In this document: piece by piece, positions 1 through 6,576 of the stretch
How the letters are laid out: each line of letters opens with the position of its first letter
Numbering within the stretch: the stretch's first letter is position 1
From: an uncultured beta proteobacterium
Lineage (GTDB): Bacteria; Pseudomonadota; Gammaproteobacteria; Burkholderiales; Burkholderiaceae
Length of the DNA: 8,132 nucleotides
Direction: 5' to 3'
NCBI GenBank assembly: GCA_903944255.1
Contig: CAJARE010000342.1
Location: forward strand, 1 to 8,132
Position numbers and translations under genes: made by a program
The notes under the pieces: generated by a model
Seen by the model: the letters and a program-made list of their open reading frames with translations, nothing else
What the model was told of the DNA's origin: nothing
Databases searched by the model: none

Positions 1-1305
1 AACCCAGTCTTAAATGCGATTGTGACTTTAACTGCAGACTCTGCCATGGCTGAGGCATATGCTGCAGATCAACAGCTCGAGAAAAATACCAAAGTAGGAA
101 TATTGCATGGGCTACCCGTTGCGCACAAAGACTTGTTTTTAACGAAAGGCGTTCGAACCACTTTTGGATCTCTGGCATTTGAAGATTTTGTTCCGGATGT
201 CGATTCCTTGCCGGTTGAGCGTCTCAAAAAGGCGGGAGGGATTAGTTTAGGTAAGACCAATACCCCAGAATTTGGTGCTGGTAGTCAGACCTTTAATGCA
301 GTGTTTGGCTCGACGCCTAATCCTTATGATCTCACCAAGACCTGTGGAGGCTCTTCTGGTGGCGGTGCGGTTGCTTTAGCTAGCGGCATGATCTCTATTG
401 CTGATGGAACAGATTTGGGTGGATCTTTACGTAACCCCGCTAGTTTTTGTAATCTAGTTGGTATACGACCTTCAGTGGGAAGGGTGCCATCATGGCCAGA
501 GTCATTGGGTTGGTACACCATGAGTGTCCCTGGTCCCATGGCGCGCACTGTTCAGGATGTAGCCTTAGCGATGGCAGCAATGTCAGGGCCAGATGATCGC
601 TCACCAATTTCTTTGGAAGCGCCTGGCGAGATATTTTTAAATCCTCTCACAAGATCATTTAAAGGCTGCAAGATTGCCTTTAGTGCAAATTTAGGTGGTT
701 TGCCTGTAGAACCAGAAGTGGCCAGAGTAGTTGAATCGACCAGGGCTGTGTTTCAAGATTTAGGTTGCGAGGTAATTAATGATGAGCCGAATATTTCTGA
801 GGCTGATGAAATCTTCATGCTGTGGCGTGCTTGGCGAACTGAGTTACGCATAACGCCACTATTAAACGAGCATCGCACTCAATTTAAAGATACGGTGATC
901 TGGAATGCCGAGCAAGGTCTTCCTATTACAGGACCTCAATTGGCTAGGGCTGAAGCCAAGCGAACTGAGCTCTATCACCGTATGCGCGAATTCTTTAAGA
1001 AGTATGAGTTTTTAGTATTGCCCGTATCTCAGGTGGCTCCATTTTCAATAGATCTGGAGTTTCCGCAGGAGATTAACGGAGTCAAAATGAACACCTATAT
1101 TGATTGGCAAAAATCGGCTTATCACATTAGTGCGCTGGGTAACCCTGCAATCTCAGTACCAGCAGGCTTTACCAGCAATAACTTACCCGTAGGTATTCAG
1201 ATTGTTGGACGTCACCGAGATGATTTTGGAATACTGCAGTTAGCTTATGCCTTTGAGCAGAAGACCCAATTTGCTCAAAGAAAACCACCGATGTGCAGCT
1301 CTTAG
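1..1305 (+). CDS. Amidase signature family hydrolase, 5' end cut by window edge
   Basis: Hydrolyses a C-N amide bond to a carboxylate and ammonia or an amine, probably in the cytoplasm; the substrate is unknown. The frame is open from base 1 and begins with NPVLNA, a segment normally found some tens of residues inside these enzymes, so the true start lies upstream and the GTG at 22 is internal. 434 residues are visible against about 460-500 for the family. The Ser-cisSer-Lys triad is complete (numbering from base 1): Lys43 in VAHKDLF, Ser118 in the glycine-rich GGSSGGG, and nucleophile Ser142 in GTDLGGSLRNPA. The 24-residue spacing between the two serines matches the family as I recall it from FAAH. 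The C-terminal part (LGNPAISVPAG, then LPVGIQIVG) is also typical. It ends with a TAG stop. The SDR gene follows 170 nt later on the same strand, which suggests a shared catabolic role. GatA is unlikely because no GatB/GatC is nearby, but it cannot be excluded from the window alone. Confidence 0.93.
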   Translation, partial: NPVLNAIVTLTADSAMAEAYAADQQLEKNTKVGILHGLPVAHKDLFLTKGVRTTFGSLAFEDFVPDVDSLPVERLKKAGGISLGKTNTPEFGAGSQTFNAVFGSTPNPYDLTKTCGGSSGGGAVALASGMISIADGTDLGGSLRNPASFCNLVGIRPSVGRVPSWPESLGWYTMSVPGPMARTVQDVALAMAAMSGPDDRSPISLEAPGEIFLNPLTRSFKGCKIAFSANLGGLPVEPEVARVVESTRAVFQDLGCEVINDEPNISEADEIFMLWRAWRTELRITPLLNEHRTQFKDTVIWNAEQGLPITGPQLARAEAKRTELYHRMREFFKKYEFLVLPVSQVAPFSIDLEFPQEINGVKMNTYIDWQKSAYHISALGNPAISVPAGFTSNNLPVGIQIVGRHRDDFGILQLAYAFEQKTQFAQRKPPMCSS

Positions 1306-1368
1306 TTAATAGATTCAAATGATGTACCAAATTTCACAACTCATTACCAGTTCAAGAGGTATTAAAAA

Positions 1369-1479
1369 ATGCTGAAATTCTCCAGTTATCTTTCAGTGCT
1401 ATTCAGTACCTCGATTGCAGCCCCATATTAAGCTGCCGGAGATTCGTTTAAAACTTTTGTGAAAGAGAAGCTTGCGTGA
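1369..1479 (+). pseudogene. Broken small reading frame with signal-peptide-like start
   Basis: An ATG at 1369 lies 9 nt after a good ribosome site (AAGAGG, 1354-1359). It opens a frame whose first 20 residues look like a secretion signal: Lys3, then a hydrophobic run ending TSIAAPY. TAA stops it at 1429-1431. The same frame then stays open for 15 codons (AAGDSFKTFVKEKLA) to a TGA at 1477-1479, which overlaps the GTG start of the next gene as GTGA, a typical coupled arrangement. I read this as a possible remnant of a small or internally deleted secreted protein broken by a nonsense change. The parent family is not recognisable. The alternative is that this is plain intergenic sequence and the signal-like stretch is chance, so confidence is low. 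Confidence 0.3.
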
Positions 1480-2204
1480 ATAAAAAGAATGTACTGATTA
1501 CAGGGGCTAGCCGTGGCATAGGTCGGGCGATCGCAACACGCTTAACTGCAGATGGATATCAAGTAATTAATTTCGATCGCTTAGCTCCTCCAGATCTCCT
1601 AGAGGGGGAAGCATTTCACTGTATTGATATTACGGACAGCGCTGCTGTTAAAAAGTTAATTCAAGAAATTGCAAGCCGTACCGAGATAGTAAGGCTGGTA
1701 AATAATGCAGGGATCATCAAGCCAGGCACTCTGGAGGATGTGACTGATCAAGATTTTGATGCGGTATGCGCATTAAATCTCAAGGCACCCATGGTACTAG
1801 CCCAATGTTTATTGCCTTACATGCGTAAAGCCAATTTTGGAAGAATCGTTAATATTGCCAGCCGAGCAGCTTTAGGGAAGGAAGAGCGTACTGCATATTC
1901 CGCTACTAAAGCAGGTCTGCAGGGCATGACAAGAACTTGGGCTCTTGAACTGGCGCAATTTGGCATCACCGTGAATGCAATTGGACCAGGGCCTATTGCA
2001 ACGGAATTATTTACATCTGGCAATCCACCGGGCGCTCCCAAGACTATCAAGATTATTGAAAGTATCCCTGTTAAGAGAATGGGACAGCCTGAGGATATCG
2101 CTCATGCGGCAGCGTATTTGATGGATGAACGAGCCAGCTTTGTAACAGGACAAACACTGTATGTATGCGGTGGTATGACAGTTGGCTTAAGTAACGCCAG
2201 TTAG
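1476..2204 (+). CDS. Short-chain dehydrogenase/reductase (classical SDR, FabG-like)
   Basis: A cytoplasmic NAD(P)-dependent oxidoreductase of 242 residues, normal length for a classical SDR, interconverting a hydroxyl and a ketone on an unknown substrate. Visible motifs are the Rossmann nucleotide loop TGASRGIG (9-16), acidic Asp34 at the end of the second strand (INFDR, suggesting NAD(H) over NADP(H)), Asp51 contacting adenine, NNAG (76-79), and the tetrad Asn101, Ser129, Tyr141 and Lys145 (YSATK). PGPI (171-174) and a C-terminal VTGQTLYVCGG segment complete the fold. The start is GTG at 1476: it places the glycine loop correctly, and AGAG at 1464-1467 gives an 8-nt spacing. The gene lies between the amidase and the CoA-thioester genes, so it probably handles a hydroxy or keto intermediate of the same pathway. 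A FabG role in fatty acid synthesis is less likely because no acyl carrier protein or other fab genes are near. Confidence 0.93.
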   Translation: MNKKNVLITGASRGIGRAIATRLTADGYQVINFDRLAPPDLLEGEAFHCIDITDSAAVKKLIQEIASRTEIVRLVNNAGIIKPGTLEDVTDQDFDAVCALNLKAPMVLAQCLLPYMRKANFGRIVNIASRAALGKEERTAYSATKAGLQGMTRTWALELAQFGITVNAIGPGPIATELFTSGNPPGAPKTIKIIESIPVKRMGQPEDIAHAAAYLMDERASFVTGQTLYVCGGMTVGLSNAS

Positions 2205-2279
2205 CTTCCTTAGAGGGATTTTAAGATCCAACTTGTCCGTATATTTAATTTGTCTATGAGCTGATTTTTTTGGGTATTA

Positions 2280-2308
2280 TTTACTCATTGAATAAATATC
2301 TTTATATT
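2280..2308 (+). promoter_or_regulatory. Candidate sigma-70 promoter ahead of the crotonase operon
   Basis: TTTACT (2280-2285, four of six matches to the -35 consensus) is followed after exactly 17 nt by TATATT (2303-2308, five of six matches to the -10 consensus). Transcription would start near 2315, giving a leader of about 32 nt before the ATG at 2347. It sits in a 142-nt very AT-rich gap, so a chance match is quite possible. If real, it makes the crotonase, CoA-transferase and Bug genes a separate transcription unit from the SDR. Confidence 0.4.
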
Positions 2309-2311
2309 TAT
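2292..2311. repeat. AT-only dyad overlapping the candidate -10 element
   Basis: ATAAATA (2292-2298) and TATTTAT (2305-2311) are perfect 7-base inverted arms separated by 6 nt. The dyad spans the candidate -10 box, where a repressor site would be expected. Because the arms contain only A and T in an AT-rich gap, the symmetry has little statistical weight. Confidence 0.3.
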
Positions 2312-2346
2312 CTAAGAAAACCAATCACAAATTTCACGGAGATAAG

Positions 2347-3225
2347 ATGAGCATCAAACCAGAAAAACCGTACAAGGACATTCTTTTTGAAGTCAAGGAT
2401 CAAGTTGCTTGGATTACGATTAATCGTCCACGAGTATTGAACGCTTTTAGAGAGCAAACACTGGATGAAATGATTGATGCAGTAAAGCTGACGAGAGAAG
2501 ATCCCTCAATTGCTTGTGTAGTCTTTACTGGTGCTGGAGATAAGGCTTTCTCTGCTGGCGGCGACTTCTATGCAATGAAACGCCTCACTTTTACAAATGC
2601 TTCCATGTGGAATGATCGGATGCTAGGTTTGGCCATGGCGATTCGTGGTATTCCGATTCCAGCGATTGCAATGGTCAATGGTTGGTGTGTTGGCGGAGGT
2701 CATGAGCTCGCTTTGTGGTGTGATTTGGTAATTGGTTCAGAAAAATCTGTTTTTGGCCAAACGGGTGCAAAAGTAGGGGCTTGTCCAACAGTGGGCGCGA
2801 CTCAATATTTGCCACGCATTGTTGGTGAGCGGATTGCACGTGAGATGATTTTCTTAGCAAAACGGTTTGATGCAAAAGAGGCCGAAAGAATTGGCCTCAT
2901 TAATAAGTGTGTACCAGAGGCAGACTTATTAAAAGAGACTTTAGCTTGGTGCGAAAACATCAAGAGTAATAGCTCACAAACTATTCGCATGACTAAGAAG
3001 AGTTTGAACTTTGAATCTGATCAGCTATATGCATCATGGCAGCATGGCATGGAACTATTAGCCTACGTTTGGGGCTCTGAGGAGAGTTTGGAGGGTATGA
3101 ATGCCTTCCTTGAGGGACGTAAACCAGATTTCCAGAAATTTAGATTAAAGAACAAAGAAGCTCTGGACGATTACTTAGATGGATTTCATAAGAATCTAAA
3201 CGCACCTCCTGATATGCGAGATTAG
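2347..3225 (+). CDS. Crotonase superfamily enzyme, MenB/BadI-like subgroup
   Basis: Acts on a CoA thioester in the cytoplasm (hydration, hydrolysis or C-C chemistry; substrate unknown). 292 residues. The oxyanion-hole motifs are SAGGD (69-73) and the VGGGHE segment (115-120). The subgroup shows in TGAGDKAF, FGQTGAKVG (136-144), RIVGERIAREMIFLAKRFDA, and a C-terminal EGMNAF...RKPDFQKF, which parallel E. coli MenB (dihydroxynaphthoyl-CoA synthase) as I recall it. Active-site residues differ. Glu120 matches the first catalytic Glu of enoyl-CoA hydratase. The second Glu is replaced by Gly140, as in MenB. The MenB Ser of KVGS is Ala145, and its C-terminal Tyr appears to align with Trp242. True MenB is therefore unlikely, and no men genes are present. 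About 25 residues extend past the usual end. GGAG at 2338-2341, 5 nt before the ATG, fixes the start. The stop overlaps the CoA-transferase gene by one base. Confidence 0.9.
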   Translation: MSIKPEKPYKDILFEVKDQVAWITINRPRVLNAFREQTLDEMIDAVKLTREDPSIACVVFTGAGDKAFSAGGDFYAMKRLTFTNASMWNDRMLGLAMAIRGIPIPAIAMVNGWCVGGGHELALWCDLVIGSEKSVFGQTGAKVGACPTVGATQYLPRIVGERIAREMIFLAKRFDAKEAERIGLINKCVPEADLLKETLAWCENIKSNSSQTIRMTKKSLNFESDQLYASWQHGMELLAYVWGSEESLEGMNAFLEGRKPDFQKFRLKNKEALDDYLDGFHKNLNAPPDMRD

Positions 3226-4463
3226 TGATCGGTCTTATGAGTTCAGATCATCAAGCTGAGTCTGTAATTCAAGGGGGCGCTCTGGCAGGACTGAAGGTGC
3301 TTGATCTTAGTCGTGTCTTAGCAGGCCCTTGGTGTGGGCAACTGCTAGGTGATTTGGGCGCTGAAGTGATTAAGGTCGAATCACCTGCTGGCGGAGATGA
3401 TACTCGTGCCTGGGGTCCTCCGTTCTTGGAGGGTGAGTCAGCTTACTTTTTGGGATGTAATCGAAATAAACAAGGTGTGGCGATTGATTTTTCTGGTCCA
3501 GAAGGTAAAGACTTGCTGGCGAAATTAATTCCACAGTTTGATGTTTTGATTGAAAACTTTAAAAGTGGAACCCTAGATAAATGGGGATTTAATGCTGCTT
3601 GGTTTGAGAAACATGCCCCTACTTTAGTTCGTTGCTCTATCACGGGGTATGGAAGTGCCGGCTCACAATCAGGGTTGCCAGGTTACGATTTTATTCTACA
3701 AGCGGAATCTGGCTTAATGAGTATTGCGGGGCCAGTAGATGGCGAGCCTACAAAATATGGGGTTGCGATTGTTGATTTGGCTACTGGCATGATGGCAGCT
3801 AATGCAATACAAGCTGCCCTATTGGCGCGCTATAGAACCGGAAAAGGCCAGGCAGTTGAGGTTTCCTTATTTGATACTTCTATTGCTTTATTGGCGAACG
3901 TTGGCAATAGTCATTTGGCTACCGAAAAAGATTCAGGACGATACGGTAATGGGCATCCCACCATTGCTCCTTACACTACCTATCACTGCCATGATGGCAT
4001 AGTAGCGCTGGCTGTTGGTAACGATAAACAATTTGCGAAATTATCTCAATTACTGGGCCAAAGTGAGTGGATAGACGATGATCGTCTGAAAACCAATTCA
4101 GCACGTGTACAAAATAGAAATTTGATTGATGGATTGTTAACAGAAAAACTCAAGAACTATTCTAGTGAAGAGTTAATTGATCTTTGTAGGGCTAATGGGA
4201 TTCCCATTGGTAGAGTCAATACCGTAAAACAAGCCCTTGCTTTAGAGCAGACTGCTACAAAAAATATGGTGCTTGAGATGAAGCATTCTAAAGCGGGTAT
4301 ATTTAGATCATTAGCTTCACCCCTCACAATGCATGGCACAGTCAACACTAAAAATAATGCTCCTCCGATACTGGGCGAGCATACTGATTCTGTATTGAAG
4401 CAATATCTTGGATTAAGCGATAGTGATTTAAGTGATTTAAAAAATAAAAAAGTGATTCATTAA
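3225..4463 (+). CDS. Family III CoA-transferase (CaiB/BaiF)
   Basis: Moves CoA from a donor thioester, often succinyl-CoA, to a carboxylic acid in the cytoplasm, activating it for the neighbouring crotonase. 412 residues, normal for the family. The N-terminal half has GLKVLDLSRVLAGPWCGQLL (22-41), GAEVIKVESP and NRNKQGVAIDF. Catalytic Asp184 lies in AIVDLATGM, the position of the Asp that carries the acyl/CoA intermediate in formyl-CoA transferase. GKGQAVEVSLFD (206-217) follows. The C-terminal domain contains GHPTIAPYTTYHCHDG and ends with PILGEHTDSVL. The start is uncertain. GTG at 3225 overlaps the upstream TAG stop as TAGTG, favouring translational re-initiation; an in-frame ATG at 3237 also fits the family and neither has a strong ribosome site. 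The acid activated cannot be told from sequence, as this family includes oxalate, carnitine, benzylsuccinate and itaconate/mesaconate enzymes. Confidence 0.94.
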   Translation: MIGLMSSDHQAESVIQGGALAGLKVLDLSRVLAGPWCGQLLGDLGAEVIKVESPAGGDDTRAWGPPFLEGESAYFLGCNRNKQGVAIDFSGPEGKDLLAKLIPQFDVLIENFKSGTLDKWGFNAAWFEKHAPTLVRCSITGYGSAGSQSGLPGYDFILQAESGLMSIAGPVDGEPTKYGVAIVDLATGMMAANAIQAALLARYRTGKGQAVEVSLFDTSIALLANVGNSHLATEKDSGRYGNGHPTIAPYTTYHCHDGIVALAVGNDKQFAKLSQLLGQSEWIDDDRLKTNSARVQNRNLIDGLLTEKLKNYSSEELIDLCRANGIPIGRVNTVKQALALEQTATKNMVLEMKHSKAGIFRSLASPLTMHGTVNTKNNAPPILGEHTDSVLKQYLGLSDSDLSDLKNKKVIH

Positions 4464-4480
4464 ATCCCAAACAATGGGAT
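4464..4480 (+). promoter_or_regulatory. Small intercistronic hairpin before the first Bug gene
   Basis: ATCCCA (4464-4469) and TGGGAT (4475-4480) form a perfect 6-bp stem with a 5-nt loop. It begins right after the CoA-transferase stop and ends one base before the ribosome site of the next gene. No T-run follows, so it is not a classical terminator. It may protect the 3' end of a processed upstream message or tune translation of the binding-protein gene. This function is inference from position. Confidence 0.45.
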
Positions 4481-4481
4481 C

Positions 4482-4488
4482 GGAGGAG
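4482..4488 (+). promoter_or_regulatory. Strong ribosome binding site of the first Bug gene
   Basis: GGAGGAG contains a near-consensus AGGAG core (4484-4488) with 5 nt to the ATG at 4494. It is clearly stronger than the sites before the SDR and CoA-transferase genes, fitting the high expression usual for periplasmic binding proteins. It is immediately preceded by the 4464-4480 hairpin. Confidence 0.8.
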
Positions 4489-4493
4489 ATAAA

Positions 4494-5492
4494 ATGAAAT
4501 CTGTTTTTAGCAAAAGATTTACATCCTTGTTTTTAGTTCTTGCCTCGCTGGGAATTTTTCAGTCGATGGCATTAGCGCAAGCAGATGCTTACCCCAATAG
4601 ACCAATTAAGCTCATTATTACTTGGCCAGTAGGTGGTTTTGCAGATACGCTTGGACGAACAGTAGCAACTCAACTTGGCCCAATCCTGGGTCAACAAATT
4701 GTGGTGGAGAATCGAGGCGGCGCTAATGGAATGATTGGTGCGGATGCGGTAGCCAAGGCAGCTCCCGATGGATATACCTTAATGTTTCAGTCGGTGACAT
4801 CGCATGCTATTAATCCCACGATGTATAGCAAAACACCTTACTCAACTGAGAAAGATATTGTTCCTCTGGCTGTTGTTGCTCAAGTACCAATGCTATTGGT
4901 TGCCAATCCTAATTTGGCAGCTAAAAATATTGCGGAACTGATTGCATTGGCTAAAAAAGAGCCTGATACCCTTTCTTATGCAAGCTTTGGAAATGGTAGC
5001 GCCAGCCATTTGGCGGGTGCACTGTTGACTAATCAAGCCGGCATCAAAATGACGCATATCCCTTATAAGGGTGGCGGTCCAGCAATTACAGATACCTTGG
5101 GTGGCCAAGTTCCCATGAGTTTTTCTGCCTTTGGTGTGGCTCTGCCTCATGTTAAAAGTGGTAAGCTGATTGCATTGGGTACTACAGGGCCAACTAGAGC
5201 AAAACTGTTACCCGATGTGCCTACGATTGAAGAATCTGGTAACTTAAAGGGATATGAAATGTCGATCGTCTATGCGGTGTGGGCGCCGGCAGGCATGCCT
5301 GCACCGATTATTAGTAAATTAACAAAGGCCCTTGAGCAAGTAGTAGCCTCTAGTGCTTTTAAAGAGAAGGTAACTAATGACGGTGGCGAAGTGATGAATC
5401 TATCTACACCAGCTGAAAGCAATGCCTATTTTCAAAAAGAGATGCAGCGTTTAAGTAAGATTGTTAAAGATGGCAATATAAAGGCAGACTAA
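4494..5492 (+). CDS. Bug-family (TctC-like) TTT periplasmic substrate-binding protein, copy 1
   Basis: A secreted solute-binding protein that captures a small organic anion, usually a carboxylate, for a TctA/TctB-type permease. 332 residues, normal length. A Sec signal peptide is clear: Lys2, Lys7 and Arg8, a hydrophobic core around 11-22, and likely cleavage after ALA (26-28). The mature protein begins with the family hallmark AYPNRPIKLI (32-41). The ligand-loop region VGGFADTLGR (46-55) carries Asp51. Other hallmarks are VENRGGANGMIGAD (71-84), APDGYTL, FGNGSASHLAG (165-175) and THIPYKGGGPAI (187-198). The C-terminus ends in a typical helix-rich tail. It is followed after one base by a paralogue with a different pocket loop. 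No membrane component lies in the window, so this is an orphan receptor here. It may dock on a permease encoded elsewhere or serve sensing, both known or proposed for Bug proteins. Confidence 0.95.
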   Translation: MKSVFSKRFTSLFLVLASLGIFQSMALAQADAYPNRPIKLIITWPVGGFADTLGRTVATQLGPILGQQIVVENRGGANGMIGADAVAKAAPDGYTLMFQSVTSHAINPTMYSKTPYSTEKDIVPLAVVAQVPMLLVANPNLAAKNIAELIALAKKEPDTLSYASFGNGSASHLAGALLTNQAGIKMTHIPYKGGGPAITDTLGGQVPMSFSAFGVALPHVKSGKLIALGTTGPTRAKLLPDVPTIEESGNLKGYEMSIVYAVWAPAGMPAPIISKLTKALEQVVASSAFKEKVTNDGGEVMNLSTPAESNAYFQKEMQRLSKIVKDGNIKAD

Positions 5493-5493
5493 T

Positions 5494-6480
5494 ATGAATA
5501 ATCTATTTCAAAAGGTAGTGGTTGTTGGTTTAATCCAATTTTGTGCGATCGGTTTAGTCAATGCACAAAATAAAGAAATCGCTTCTTATCCCAATAAGCC
5601 AATTCGGATTATTAATCCTTTGGCAACAGGGGGTGCTGTTGATACGATGGCTCGTATGCTAGCACCTAGCCTACAAGAAATTTTAGGTCAACCGATTGTG
5701 ATCGAAAGTAAGCCAGGCGCTGGCGGCACGATTGGTAGTAATTTTGTAGCCAAGTCAGCGCCAGATGGATATACCATTTTGATGGTGTACGACACCTTTG
5801 CTGTTAACCCCCATGTCTATAAAAACTTACCGTTCGATTCATTTAAAGACTTGGCGCCAGTAACTGAATTAGTCAAAATTCCTTTGGTAGTAGTTGCAGG
5901 CAATAAATTACCAGCCAATAATTTACGCGAGCTTACTGAGTTATCAAAATCTAAGCCTAATGGGATTAACTTTTCCAGTGGAGGCGCTGGAAGTTCTGGG
6001 CATCTTGCTGCTGAACTACTCAAAACTAACCTAGGTATAGACATGACTCATGTGCCATATAAAGGAGGCGGCCCAGCAATGACTGCAACCATTGGCGGTG
6101 AGACGGATATTACAATTCTTGGCGCAGTGATTACCGTTCCTCAAATTAAGGGCGGAAATTTAAAAGCCTTAGCAGTGCTTGGAAAAAAACGGACTCCTGC
6201 TTTGCCACAAGTTGCTACAGCAAGTGAACAGGGCCTCACCAATTTCGATGTGAGTTCATGGGTTGGGGTTTTGGTTCCGGCAGGAACACCTGCACCGATC
6301 GTTGACAAGATTAATAATGCCTTTGCGCAAGCCCTTAAAAATCCTGCTGTTCAGTCACGGATGGCAGAGCAGGGCAATGAAATTGTTGCCAGTTCTCCTG
6401 CTCAATTTGGGGTATTTTTAAATCAAGAGTCCGCTAAATGGGCTAGGGTCATTAAAGAAAATAATATCCAGTTAGAGTAA
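5494..6480 (+). CDS. Bug-family (TctC-like) TTT periplasmic substrate-binding protein, copy 2
   Basis: Second secreted carboxylate-type binding protein, 328 residues. The signal peptide has a weakly charged start (Lys7), a hydrophobic core at 8-22 and likely cleavage after VNA (22-24). The mature chain shows SYPNKPIRII (31-40), a ligand loop LATGGAVDTMAR (43-54) with Asp50, ESKPGAGGTIGS (71-82), APDGYTI, SGGAGSSGHLAAE (162-174), THVPYKGGGPAM (185-196) and a terminal WARVIKENNIQLE. The ATG follows the previous stop TAA after one base, with AAGG at 5481-5484 at a 9-nt spacing, so translation is probably coupled. Shared landmarks with copy 1 point to an old tandem duplication, but the pocket loop (GGAVD against GGFAD) and signal peptide differ, suggesting distinct ligands. 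It is the last gene of the plus-strand operon. Confidence 0.95.
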   Translation: MNNLFQKVVVVGLIQFCAIGLVNAQNKEIASYPNKPIRIINPLATGGAVDTMARMLAPSLQEILGQPIVIESKPGAGGTIGSNFVAKSAPDGYTILMVYDTFAVNPHVYKNLPFDSFKDLAPVTELVKIPLVVVAGNKLPANNLRELTELSKSKPNGINFSSGGAGSSGHLAAELLKTNLGIDMTHVPYKGGGPAMTATIGGETDITILGAVITVPQIKGGNLKALAVLGKKRTPALPQVATASEQGLTNFDVSSWVGVLVPAGTPAPIVDKINNAFAQALKNPAVQSRMAEQGNEIVASSPAQFGVFLNQESAKWARVIKENNIQLE

Positions 6481-6505
6481 GTGCTAAAGAAATTTTAATA
6501 CTCAA

Positions 6506-6547
6506 GCAGCTCGATTAAGAAGGTTTTAGATTCAATAGTCGAGCTGC
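6506..6547. terminator. Hairpin between convergent genes, probable bidirectional terminator
   Basis: GCAGCTCGA (6506-6514) and TCGAGCTGC (6539-6547) are perfect 9-base inverted arms. A G-U wobble and two A-U pairs extend the stem to 12 pairs around an 18-nt loop. It lies 25 nt after the second Bug stop and 29 nt from the stop of the convergent nitroreductase gene, so it suits termination from both sides. Neither side has a strong T-run (the minus-strand exit reads TTGAGTATTAAAATTT), so an intrinsic mechanism is not assured. Confidence 0.55.
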
Positions 6548-6576
6548 ATTGCTGAGTCCCTCTAGTTAGGAATATC

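Noticed and set aside
22..24. GTG at 22 as the amidase start codon
   Set aside because: The frame is open to base 1, and the residues before the GTG (NPVLNAI) match the interior of amidase-family proteins, so the gene is simply truncated by the window.
1306..1368. Promoter for the SDR gene (TTCACA at 1333-1338 as a -35)
   Set aside because: No acceptable -10 hexamer occurs at 16-18 nt spacing; the nearest TATTAA is about 21 nt away.
2347..3225. Naming the crotonase menB or badI
   Set aside because: Active-site residues diagnostic of both enzymes are replaced, and no menaquinone or anaerobic benzoate genes are nearby.
3802..4002. Overlapping 66-codon reading frame inside the CoA-transferase gene
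   Set aside because: It is a shadow in another frame of a well-supported conserved gene, with no convincing ribosome site or domain.
4464..4480. Hairpin after the CoA-transferase gene as an intrinsic terminator
   Set aside because: The stem is only 6 bp and is followed by a ribosome site, not a T-run, and the next gene starts 14 nt after the stem.
4494..6480. Tandem Bug genes as a mobile-element or recent recombination duplication
   Set aside because: The two proteins differ throughout apart from family hallmarks, and no flanking repeats or transposase are visible, so this is an old paralogy.
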